36,669 nt of DNA. It comes from Parabacteroides sp. (GTDB lineage: Bacteria; Bacteroidota; Bacteroidia; Bacteroidales; Tannerellaceae). The stretch lies in the NCBI GenBank assembly GCA_020026285.1, contig JAHHQS010000020.1:1-36669 (forward strand). The letters run 5' to 3'. The notes under the pieces were generated by a model. The model was not told the origin of the DNA. It did no database searches and was given only the letters and a program-made list of their open reading frames with translations. Below are positions 17,660-24,422 of this stretch, one piece after another. How positions within the stretch are numbered: position 1 is the first letter of the stretch; each line of letters opens with the position of its first letter. Made by a program: the position numbers and the translations under genes.

Positions 17660-18829
17660 TCAGTAATTGAAACCGAAATACCAAAGTGGAATAATGTGGT
17701 TGTTGCCATGTTCGATATTCTCTTTTACTATATAATGAGTATTTGATAGAAGAAGATTTTTCCTCGATTTCTTTGTCTCTGTAAAGTCAAACGTATATTG
17801 ATCTATACCTAAATCAGACGTTTTGGGAAATGAAATCTTATGATTTACGCGCATCTGGTTATAGAAGAAAGTTTCAGGAATACATCTCGTATTTTCTTTG
17901 TTCTCATTCAAAGTTTCTAACAGGTTTGAATTGTCGAGATAGATTTTATCAATTTTTCCAGGATTTTTTATACCGTCAGCCGAATGTTTTACTAACATAA
18001 GTAAACCGGATTTCTCAAGATAGGAGAGATAGTCGCTGATATTATTTCTTCCTATCTTCGTTTGATCAGCCAGAGTCTGTAAAACCGGTTTGAATGGAGC
18101 TTGCTGGGCGATAATCATAAGTAGTTGCTTTAATTTTCTTCCAGTCGACACATTCATATTAGTATATTGAGGTATATCCATCTCCATTGTCTTGCAGATA
18201 AGTTTTTCTCGAACAATGGCATACTCCAATTCTTGTCCGAAAGGATAATATCCTTTTCTCAAGTATTCATTGAACAAAGGTAACGGATGAGTAATACCCG
18301 GAATTTCAACATTGTTTTCGAGTATTTCTTCTAATGAATAAGTTGGAACTTCTATACTATAGAATATAGCCAGATATTCCCGGAAAGATAATCCTTGGAT
18401 TTCATAAACAGGAACATTTTTACTTAGGACTGAACTTCCATCGTGAATATCAAATACTGAAGAACCTATAAAATAGATGTGCATATCGGGATAACTGTTA
18501 TAAAGTTCAGTCAGTTCTTCAGACCAGTGTTCATATTTATGTATTTCGTCAATGAATAAATACTTTCCACCTTTCTTATCGAATTTGTCAGCCAGTTCTA
18601 TCAGAGTATGATAGGAAAAAAACATATTATCTGCAGCAACATATAATGTTTCTTCAGGATCTAGATTCTTTTTAATATATTGAAGGAGCATGGTTGTTTT
18701 ACCAACACCTCTAGGGCCAACAATACCTAACATATGAGAATCCCATTTTACGTCATTATATTTGTATCTGATGAAATCTGTAGGGGTTATTCTCAATAAT
18801 TTTTTGAATAAGGTGTATAAATGTTCCAT
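17660..18829 (-). CDS. AAA ATPase of the AAA_14/DUF4143 type
   Basis: P-loop ATPase of a family common as single genes in Bacteroidales; its biological role is not established. I start it at 18829 (M-E-H-L-Y-T-L-F-K-K), giving 389 residues; the longer frame to 18985 runs across the promoter region and its first 52 residues look non-coding. Walker A is G-P-R-G-V-G-K-T-T at about 38-46, Walker B is Y-L-F-I-D-E-I-H-K at about 90-98, and a sensor-like Y-F-I-G-S-S follows near 120. A winged-helix-like segment (about 240-290) precedes the C-terminal DUF4143-like domain, which in many relatives has a nuclease-like fold with a D...E-V-G-G-K core; here that part reads D-F-T-E-T-K-K, so catalytic residues may be changed. 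It ends in the family's I-P-L-W-Y-F-G-F. It is divergent from the uptake locus. Confidence 0.85.
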   Translation of the reverse strand: MEHLYTLFKKLLRITPTDFIRYKYNDVKWDSHMLGIVGPRGVGKTTMLLQYIKKNLDPEETLYVAADNMFFSYHTLIELADKFDKKGGKYLFIDEIHKYEHWSEELTELYNSYPDMHIYFIGSSVFDIHDGSSVLSKNVPVYEIQGLSFREYLAIFYSIEVPTYSLEEILENNVEIPGITHPLPLFNEYLRKGYYPFGQELEYAIVREKLICKTMEMDIPQYTNMNVSTGRKLKQLLMIIAQQAPFKPVLQTLADQTKIGRNNISDYLSYLEKSGLLMLVKHSADGIKNPGKIDKIYLDNSNLLETLNENKENTRCIPETFFYNQMRVNHKISFPKTSDLGIDQYTFDFTETKKSRKNLLLSNTHYIVKENIEHGNNHIIPLWYFGFNY

Positions 18830-18863
18830 TACTGAATTATTGTTTACTAAATAATACTGAAAA

Positions 18864-18880
18864 TGCACTATTATAGTGCA
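18864..18880. promoter_or_regulatory. 17-bp palindrome at the ATPase transcription start
   Basis: TGCACTATTATAGTGCA consists of two perfect 8-base arms around one base. It touches the minus-strand -7 box (18879-18886) and covers the predicted transcription start, the classic place for a repressor operator. Which protein binds is unknown. Confidence 0.6.
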
Positions 18881-18886
18881 AAAATA
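18879..18886 (-). promoter_or_regulatory. Promoter of the ATPase gene (-7 box, minus strand)
   Basis: Minus-strand TATTTTTG fits TAnnTTTG; transcription from about 18873 would give a 44-base leader to the start at 18829, supporting the shorter protein. No TTTG -33 element; that position is covered by the ACCTAAAA inverted repeat. Confidence 0.5.
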
Positions 18887-18895
18887 GGCTTTTAT

Positions 18896-18918
18896 ACCTA
18901 AAAAACATTCTTTTAGGT
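18896..18918. promoter_or_regulatory. Inverted repeat ACCTAAAA-N7-TTTTAGGT
   Basis: Perfect 8-base arms around AACATTC, located where the -33 element of the ATPase promoter would be. The ACCT/AGGT ends recur in the half-sites near the opposite promoter (18958-18996). Confidence 0.5.
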
Positions 18919-18957
18919 GTCGGAAAAACTTAAAAAATGATGATTTTTCATTAAAAT

Positions 18958-18996
18958 AGGTATTTTTTATGTGCAAATACCTCAATTTAGGTATTT
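18958..18996. promoter_or_regulatory. Three alternating AGGTATTT half-sites
   Basis: AGGTATTT at 18958-18965, its complement AAATACCT at 18975-18982, and AGGTATTT again at 18989-18996. The last two make a perfect inverted repeat with a 6-base spacer, ending about 20 bases before the -7 box of the rightward operon, so a bound protein would cover the -33 region. Geometry differs from the 18896 repeat, so a shared regulator is only suggested. Confidence 0.55.
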
Positions 18997-19016
18997 CTAG
19001 TTCTCCAATATCGTCC

Positions 19017-19024
19017 TACCTTTG
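19017..19024 (+). promoter_or_regulatory. Promoter of the uptake locus (-7 box)
   Basis: TACCTTTG matches TAnnTTTG and lies 36 bases before the start of the OB-fold lipoprotein gene. No TTTG -33 box is seen, which would fit an activator- or repressor-controlled promoter. Confidence 0.6.
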
Positions 19025-19060
19025 CATCGAATTAATAATAACAATAATTAGGTTAAATTT

Positions 19061-19615
19061 ATGTACAAGTATTTATCATTATTTGTAATGATGTTTGCTT
19101 TTACTTTTACTGCATGTCAAAACAAGCAGAAAAGTACTGAAGCTCCAGCTGAAAAAAGCTGTTGTTCTTCTGAGAGTGTTGAAGCTAAGGTTTACTCTTT
19201 AGAAGATTTATTAGAAAATGCAGGTTCTTTAGTTGATAAAGAGGTTGCATTTAAAGGTACTGTTAATCATGTATGTAAACATGGTGGAAAAAAATGTTTT
19301 ATGAACGGTGAAACTCCTGACGTTTCTCTTCAGGTATTTGCTAAAGGAAGTATTTCTGCTTTTGATAAAGAATTAATTGGTTCTGAAATCACAGTTAAAG
19401 GTGTTTTGAAAGAACGTCGTATGACAAAAGCTGATGTTGAAAAACAGGAACAGGCTATGAAAGAAAGAATGGCAAAAGAGAATCATGGAGAACATGGTAG
19501 CTGTGGTCATGGCATGAAGAATGTTGACATGATGAAAAAATGGATGGCTGATAATAATAAAGATTATTATCCTATTTATTTTGTGGAAGGAACTGAATAT
19601 GAAAAAGTTCAATAA
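19061..19615 (+). CDS. OB-fold-like lipoprotein with Cys/His motifs
   Basis: Function unknown; 184 residues. It is a lipoprotein: hydrophobic start and lipobox F-T-A-C19, with no acidic run after the cysteine, so it probably faces the periplasm. Residues about 45-125 look like a small OB-fold beta-barrel (tRNA_anti-like): L-V-D-K-E-V-A-F-K-G-T-V, then V-C72-K-H-G-G-K-K-C79-F, and G-S-E-I-T-V-K-G-V-L. The C72-K-H-G-G motif I recognise from related Bacteroidales proteins, often without the second cysteine. There is also a C34-C35 pair after the lipid anchor and a H142-G-E-H145-G-S-C148-G-H150 cluster inside a helical Met-rich tail (M151, M156, M157, M161). These residues suggest metal or heme binding; that is inference. 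The gene opens the uptake locus and overlaps the next gene by 17 bases. Confidence 0.8.
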   Translation: MYKYLSLFVMMFAFTFTACQNKQKSTEAPAEKSCCSSESVEAKVYSLEDLLENAGSLVDKEVAFKGTVNHVCKHGGKKCFMNGETPDVSLQVFAKGSISAFDKELIGSEITVKGVLKERRMTKADVEKQEQAMKERMAKENHGEHGSCGHGMKNVDMMKKWMADNNKDYYPIYFVEGTEYEKVQ

Positions 19616-20150
19616 ACAGGATTTTATTCGAATACTTTTTACAATTCATAGAGATCTTGGTTTTTTTGTTGTAGGTCTTTGTTTTATTTATGGTATTTCC
19701 GGTTTTTTGTTGAATACAATGGATGGAAGTGATCCTGCGTACAATACATTACAAGACGAGATTACTATAGCAAGTGGACTTGATGAAGATAAGCTGAAAG
19801 CAGAATGGCTTGATAATCTGGACTTGCCAGCTATTAAGAAAGTCAAAACACTGAAGGATAATCAGATTAAAATTACTTGTGAAGGTGGTTATGGTCTTTA
19901 TCAGATTTCAGATGGTTCATTAAGTTATGAGATCTATCAAAAACGTCCTTTGATATTCTGGATAAATAAAATGCATTACAACCGAATTCACGGTTGGAAC
20001 ATAATGGGTAATATTTTTGCTGTATCTCTTGTATTCTTTGCAGTTTCTGGATTGTTTATGGTTAGAGGAAAAAATGGAATTGCAGGCAGAGGTAAATGGT
20101 TTCTTATAAGCGGATTTATTATACCAGTTTTATATATAATTTTTACTTGA
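19599..20150 (+). CDS. Small PepSY-associated membrane protein
   Basis: Inner-membrane protein of the PepSY_TM kind, 183 residues from the chosen start at 19599 (M-K-K-F-N-K-Q-D-F); an ATG at 19581 only adds six residues. TM1 covers about 20-38, a periplasmic part of about 40-125 contains one PepSY-like unit, and TM2 (about 136-155) and TM3 (166-182) follow. Conserved histidines sit at the membrane edge: I-H17-R-D-L-G and M-H126-Y-N-R-I-H131-G-W, as in PepSY-TM proteins where such residues carry heme in siderophore reductases (e.g. the FoxB type). A reductase or electron-transfer role for imported metal chelates is therefore plausible, not shown. It overlaps the preceding lipoprotein gene by 17 bases in another frame, which points to coupled translation. 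Confidence 0.8.
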   Translation: MKKFNKQDFIRILFTIHRDLGFFVVGLCFIYGISGFLLNTMDGSDPAYNTLQDEITIASGLDEDKLKAEWLDNLDLPAIKKVKTLKDNQIKITCEGGYGLYQISDGSLSYEIYQKRPLIFWINKMHYNRIHGWNIMGNIFAVSLVFFAVSGLFMVRGKNGIAGRGKWFLISGFIIPVLYIIFT

Positions 20151-20282
20151 TAAGATACTTTAATTAGTTAATAATCAGCTGAATTTTGTGCGGTTGATTT
20201 GTTCGTTAAGCAGAGTTTTAAAAAGCTTTGTTTTGCTAGAAATATGTCTTTTTTTACAAATAATATTTAAATTAAAAAACTT

Positions 20283-21551
20283 ATGAATAAGTTATTCCCT
20301 TATTTAATGTCAATGGCTTTGTTCGGAATAAGCCTATTCAGTTCTTGTAGTGATGATGATGAAGTCTTAGAAGAACAGAAAGTATTGGTTAAATTTACTG
20401 CTACACCAAGTATTGAAGGTACAATTCCTGCTGAAGCTTATGAAGGTTTAGTTGCTGTATTTACAGAAGTTCGTAATCAGGATACTACACATTGTGTATT
20501 GAATGCTTCTGGTGTTGGTACTGTTAACCTTTATAAAGGTGTTTATAATATTGCAATTGAAGATAAAATCAAAAACGAAGAAAATAAAGATGTTACTATT
20601 TCTGTAAGAATGGAAAACATCTCAGTAAATGAAGCCGGTCAGGAAATAGTTGGTAAATTGAATTCATTACCAGCAGACGCAATTGGTCAGAACTTCATTT
20701 TCGGTGAAATCTTCTTCAACGGAGAAAGAAACTCAGGACGAATGATGCATCCAGACCAGTATTTCACAATCTTCAACCCGACAGAAGATACATTATATGT
20801 TGATGGTGTTTCTGTAGCTGTTACACAGCACTTGTCTTGGCAGGAACCACAGTTATGGTATAATAAATATTATCCATCAAGAGTTCCGGTAGGTGGTTTC
20901 GTTACAATTCCAGGTTCAGGAAAAGATCATCCAGTTCTTCCAGGTGAAAAAGTAGTAGTTGCATTTACTGCTGTTGATCATTCACAAGTTGAAGGTTATG
21001 ATCATGCAGTTGATTTGACTGGTGCAGATTTTGAAATTTATGAAGGTCCGGAGAAAAAAGGTGAAGTTGATAATCCAGATGTAGAAAATGTTACTCTTTC
21101 TACAAACCCGGATTCTTACGGTTTCTTCTTCCAGCCACGTGGTTATGTATCTCCACTTATGTTTAAGTTGGAAAATGGCGAAAAATCAACAATTGAGAAA
21201 TTCTATAAAGACAACTTGTCTGAAACATTACAAGCTGTTCCTGCTGACGAAGAAAAAGGTACTCCTGCTGATACAATCTCAATCCAAATCATCAGTATCC
21301 CTACTGAAATGATTATTGATGGTGTTCAGACAAGTGATGTTCCTCAGGATGTTAAAACACGTGTAGTTCCAGAAACAGTTGACCGTGGTAAATTCTTGGT
21401 TAATGGTTGTCACCGTCAGGAATTGGCTATTCGTAAAGAAATCAAAGTAGGTAAGAAAGTATTCTATCAGGATACAAACAATTCAACTGAAGACTTTATA
21501 CGTAAAAATGGTCAGACTCCATATCCAAAAGGCTGGCGTGATCAGAAATAA
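20283..21551 (+). CDS. Surface lipoprotein, DUF4876-like
   Basis: Unknown function; 422 residues. The start carries a lipoprotein signal with lipobox L-F-S-S-C22 followed directly by S-D-D-D-E, which matches the Bacteroidetes lipoprotein export signal, so it should be displayed on the cell surface. Residues about 33-120 look like an Ig-like or transthyretin-like beta domain. The central segment I-F-F-N-G-E-R-N-S-G-R-M-M-H-P-D-Q-Y (143-160) followed by I-F-N-P-T-E-D-T-L-Y-V-D-G is characteristic of the DUF4876 family as I remember it and resembles a lamin-tail-like beta sandwich. The gene lies before a TonB-dependent receptor and is separated from it by a hairpin terminator, so it may be made in excess. 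No SusD helices are present. I infer a surface binding partner of the receptor. Confidence 0.78.
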   Translation: MNKLFPYLMSMALFGISLFSSCSDDDEVLEEQKVLVKFTATPSIEGTIPAEAYEGLVAVFTEVRNQDTTHCVLNASGVGTVNLYKGVYNIAIEDKIKNEENKDVTISVRMENISVNEAGQEIVGKLNSLPADAIGQNFIFGEIFFNGERNSGRMMHPDQYFTIFNPTEDTLYVDGVSVAVTQHLSWQEPQLWYNKYYPSRVPVGGFVTIPGSGKDHPVLPGEKVVVAFTAVDHSQVEGYDHAVDLTGADFEIYEGPEKKGEVDNPDVENVTLSTNPDSYGFFFQPRGYVSPLMFKLENGEKSTIEKFYKDNLSETLQAVPADEEKGTPADTISIQIISIPTEMIIDGVQTSDVPQDVKTRVVPETVDRGKFLVNGCHRQELAIRKEIKVGKKVFYQDTNNSTEDFIRKNGQTPYPKGWRDQK

Positions 21552-21570
21552 AATGTTTTTTTAAACAGAT

Positions 21571-21605
21571 AAGCGAGGAGGTCTTAAAAAATCTCCTCGC
21601 TTTTT
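21571..21605 (+). terminator. Terminator or attenuator inside the uptake operon
   Basis: Arms AAGCGAGGAG (21571-21580) and CTCCTCGCTT (21593-21602) are perfectly complementary around a 12-base A-rich loop and end in a T-run. It sits between the DUF4876-like gene and the receptor gene, whose start is 16 bases further on. There is no room for a promoter after it, so receptor expression needs read-through. Confidence 0.85.
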
Positions 21606-21620
21606 AGTTTATAACGTAAT

Positions 21621-24410
21621 ATGAAGCATAATTCAAAATTTTTATATTATTTCTTCCTTCTGTTATTATTATTTCCTTTCCTTGACGGACAGGCGGCAGG
21701 CGATAATAAAAAGCTGTATAATGTAAAGGGAATCGTTATATCAGCATCTGATAATAAGCCGGTTAGTTTTGCCAATGTTGCTATAATAGATCAAAATGTT
21801 GGTGCTGTTTCGGATATCGATGGAAAATTTTATATGACAAAGATTCCAGCAGGAGAACATAAATTACAGGTCAGTTGTCTAGGTTTCAATCCTTATGAAA
21901 AAATTATTAATGTTCACTCTGACATTGAAATAACAATCAAACTATCAGTTTCCAGTATCGCTTTAAAAGAACTGGAAGTGATGGCGAAACGTACTTCAAG
22001 AGATAAACTTGTAGTTAATGAGGCTGCGATTGAATATATTCAGCCTACATCTTTGGCCGACGTACTTGTACTGCTCCCTGGTAATGTATATAAGGAGAAT
22101 AATATGAGTAGTTTCGGTCAGATTTCTTCTCGTCAGGTTGGTAGTGATGCCAATACTTCATTAGGTGTAGCCGTAATGACTGATGGAGCTCCTATTTCAA
22201 CAGATGGTATGCGTACTCAGTTGGTAGGTATTACAGGAGGAACTGGTAGAGGTGATGGTGAAGTTCAAAGTCGTACAGGTTTGAATCAGGGTGTCGATAT
22301 GCGTTATATTTCTACCGATCATATTCAGAGTGTTGAGTTTACAAGAGGTATTTCTTCTGCTCGTTATGGAAACTTGACAAGTGGTTCTATTAAAGTAAAT
22401 TCAAAATCAGGTGTTTCTCCTTTACGCGTACGAGTGAAGGGTGATTTGAAAAATAAATTGGTCTATGCCGGTAAGGGATTTAAACTTTCTGATAAGGCGG
22501 GATCGTTAAATATTGGTGCAGACTTTTTACATTCTATAGATGATATCCGTGAAGAGATGGATAAGTTCTCGCGTTTTACTGCCCAGGCTTATTATACAAA
22601 CCAGTTTAAGTGGGATGATTATAAGTTGGATTTAGATTTGAAATTGAACCAGACCGTTTCTTTGAATAAAATGAAAAAAGACGAGTTGACTTATGAATAT
22701 AATGAAGTATATAAGGCTGATTATTCAAAAACTAATCTTTTCTTGAAGACTGTCTTGACTTCGAATCATTCCTGGTTGGATCAATTAGAGTTGATGGTTT
22801 CTTCTGATGTCGTTTTTGATAAGATAACTCGTCATAAAATGGTATTGTCAGGATCGGGCCCTATGAATGTTCCGTTAGCTAAAGAGGAAGGCGAATATGA
22901 GGGAATTTATCTTCCAGGTAAATATTATAGTGATTTTTATATTGATAATACTCCTATCAATTTGTTTACACAGTTACATGCTGTTTCCCGTTTCCAGTTG
23001 TCTGACCCGTTAGGTATTCATTTGCAGTATGGTTTGGAGTACAGACACACAAAGAATAAAGGTGATGGAGCTGTGATTGTTGATGAGACTCGTCCTCCTT
23101 TCCCATACGATAACTCCTATATGCGTCCTCGTCCAAACTGGGCGATTCCAGCTCTTTCTACAGGAGCTGCTTATTTGCAGATGGAAACATTGTATAATCT
23201 TGATGATAAAATACTCAAACTTTCATTGGGAGGCAGAGCAACACATATGTTTAATCTGGCTAGTGATTATGCTTTGTCTGATAAAGTATTGCTGGAACCT
23301 CGTATTAATGCATCATTCACTTTTGGCGAGACAGTAAAAAATAGTTTCCGTTTTGGTTATGGTATAGAAAACAAATTGCCAACAATGGACTATTTGTATC
23401 CTGAAAAGTTGTACAAGGATTTCTATATGTTGAATGCTTATACAGATAAAAAGGAATATCGGCATCTGATTACTTATACCAATATTTATGATATAGCGAA
23501 TAAAGATATTCGTGAGAATAAGAATAGAAAGATAGAGGCTGGATGGGATTTCACTTTCCGTGATTTGGATATATCTGTAACTGCTTTTTATGAAAAGACT
23601 TCAACCGGTTTTGAATATTTTGAAGTATATAATCCGGAAACGTTCGATTTCTATAACAAGTTGAAACCGGGTGTGGATATTCATAATCGTACTCCACAGA
23701 AAGAAGACTACATAAAGGAACGTTATAGTGTGTTTACTACTTCTTCGAAAGCAATGAACAGCAAGAAGACGATAAAGAAAGGTGTCGAATTTCGCGTAAT
23801 CTTCCCGAAGATCGAGCCTCTTTATACAACCGTTGAAATGAATGGTGCTTATTATAAAACGAATTATAGTTCTGCTTTGCCTCATTATTTCTATCCTGGA
23901 ACAAAGATCGCTGATCAGGTGTTCCCTTATGTCGGTATTTATGATACGGATCCGCAGAACGAATATGGTCGATTGAATACGAACTTCTGGTTTAATACAC
24001 ATATTCCTAAGTTCAAATTAATCTTCACAAATTTTGTACAGGTTGTTTGGATGAAATCAGATCAGTATATCGATACTCGTAATAAATATCCTTATGCATA
24101 TATGGATTTTGATGGCGTTATTCATGATGTTGGTCAGGCTGAAATTGATAGAATGAATTCGGATGATATGATATTTAGACAGTTCAAAAGAAAAATATTC
24201 CCAATCGATTACGAACGTAATGTAAAACCTATTTCTCTTTTATGGAATATCAAAGCAACTAAAGAATTTAACAAGTATGCTAAGCTATCGTTCTTTGTGA
24301 ATGGTATTCTGGATATTAATCCGAAATATGTTTCTGGCGGAAAGGTTACTGAAAGAGACTGGACTAATCCTTATTTCGGTGTGGAATTATTCTTGAATTT
24401 TAATTTATAA
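21621..24410 (+). CDS. TonB-dependent outer-membrane receptor (no SusD partner)
   Basis: Outer-membrane importer, 929 residues. A signal peptide (about 1-25, ending near G-Q-A-A-G) is followed by a carboxypeptidase-regulatory-like domain (about 34-112: V-K-G-I-V-I-S-A-S-D-N through I-E-I-T-I-K-L), the plug (about 130-265, with V-L-L-P-G-N, V-M-T-D-G-A-P-I and S-V-E-F-T-R-G-I-S-S-A-R-Y-G-N-L-T-S-G) and a 22-strand-type barrel to a C-terminal N-F-N-L. The long S-A-R-Y-G-N-L-T-S-G plug signature resembles receptors for metal chelates, heme or vitamins more than SusC carbohydrate porins, and there is no SusD next to it. Two outer-membrane partners flank it: the surface lipoprotein upstream and the DUF6850-like barrel 12 bases downstream. 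Substrate is not predictable from sequence; metal, heme or chelate is inferred from the PepSY and OB-fold neighbours. Confidence 0.9.
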   Translation: MKHNSKFLYYFFLLLLLFPFLDGQAAGDNKKLYNVKGIVISASDNKPVSFANVAIIDQNVGAVSDIDGKFYMTKIPAGEHKLQVSCLGFNPYEKIINVHSDIEITIKLSVSSIALKELEVMAKRTSRDKLVVNEAAIEYIQPTSLADVLVLLPGNVYKENNMSSFGQISSRQVGSDANTSLGVAVMTDGAPISTDGMRTQLVGITGGTGRGDGEVQSRTGLNQGVDMRYISTDHIQSVEFTRGISSARYGNLTSGSIKVNSKSGVSPLRVRVKGDLKNKLVYAGKGFKLSDKAGSLNIGADFLHSIDDIREEMDKFSRFTAQAYYTNQFKWDDYKLDLDLKLNQTVSLNKMKKDELTYEYNEVYKADYSKTNLFLKTVLTSNHSWLDQLELMVSSDVVFDKITRHKMVLSGSGPMNVPLAKEEGEYEGIYLPGKYYSDFYIDNTPINLFTQLHAVSRFQLSDPLGIHLQYGLEYRHTKNKGDGAVIVDETRPPFPYDNSYMRPRPNWAIPALSTGAAYLQMETLYNLDDKILKLSLGGRATHMFNLASDYALSDKVLLEPRINASFTFGETVKNSFRFGYGIENKLPTMDYLYPEKLYKDFYMLNAYTDKKEYRHLITYTNIYDIANKDIRENKNRKIEAGWDFTFRDLDISVTAFYEKTSTGFEYFEVYNPETFDFYNKLKPGVDIHNRTPQKEDYIKERYSVFTTSSKAMNSKKTIKKGVEFRVIFPKIEPLYTTVEMNGAYYKTNYSSALPHYFYPGTKIADQVFPYVGIYDTDPQNEYGRLNTNFWFNTHIPKFKLIFTNFVQVVWMKSDQYIDTRNKYPYAYMDFDGVIHDVGQAEIDRMNSDDMIFRQFKRKIFPIDYERNVKPISLLWNIKATKEFNKYAKLSFFVNGILDINPKYVSGGKVTERDWTNPYFGVELFLNFNL

Positions 24411-24422
24411 AAGATGATACTT

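Noticed and set aside
18830..18985. 52-codon N-terminal extension of the AAA ATPase
   Set aside because: It runs across the -7 box, the 17-bp palindrome and other inverted repeats, and its residues look like translated non-coding DNA.
21621..24410. Calling the receptor a SusC homologue
   Set aside because: There is no SusD gene beside it, the SusC linker signature V-V-V-G-Y-G-T-Q is absent, and the length (929) is shorter than typical SusC proteins.
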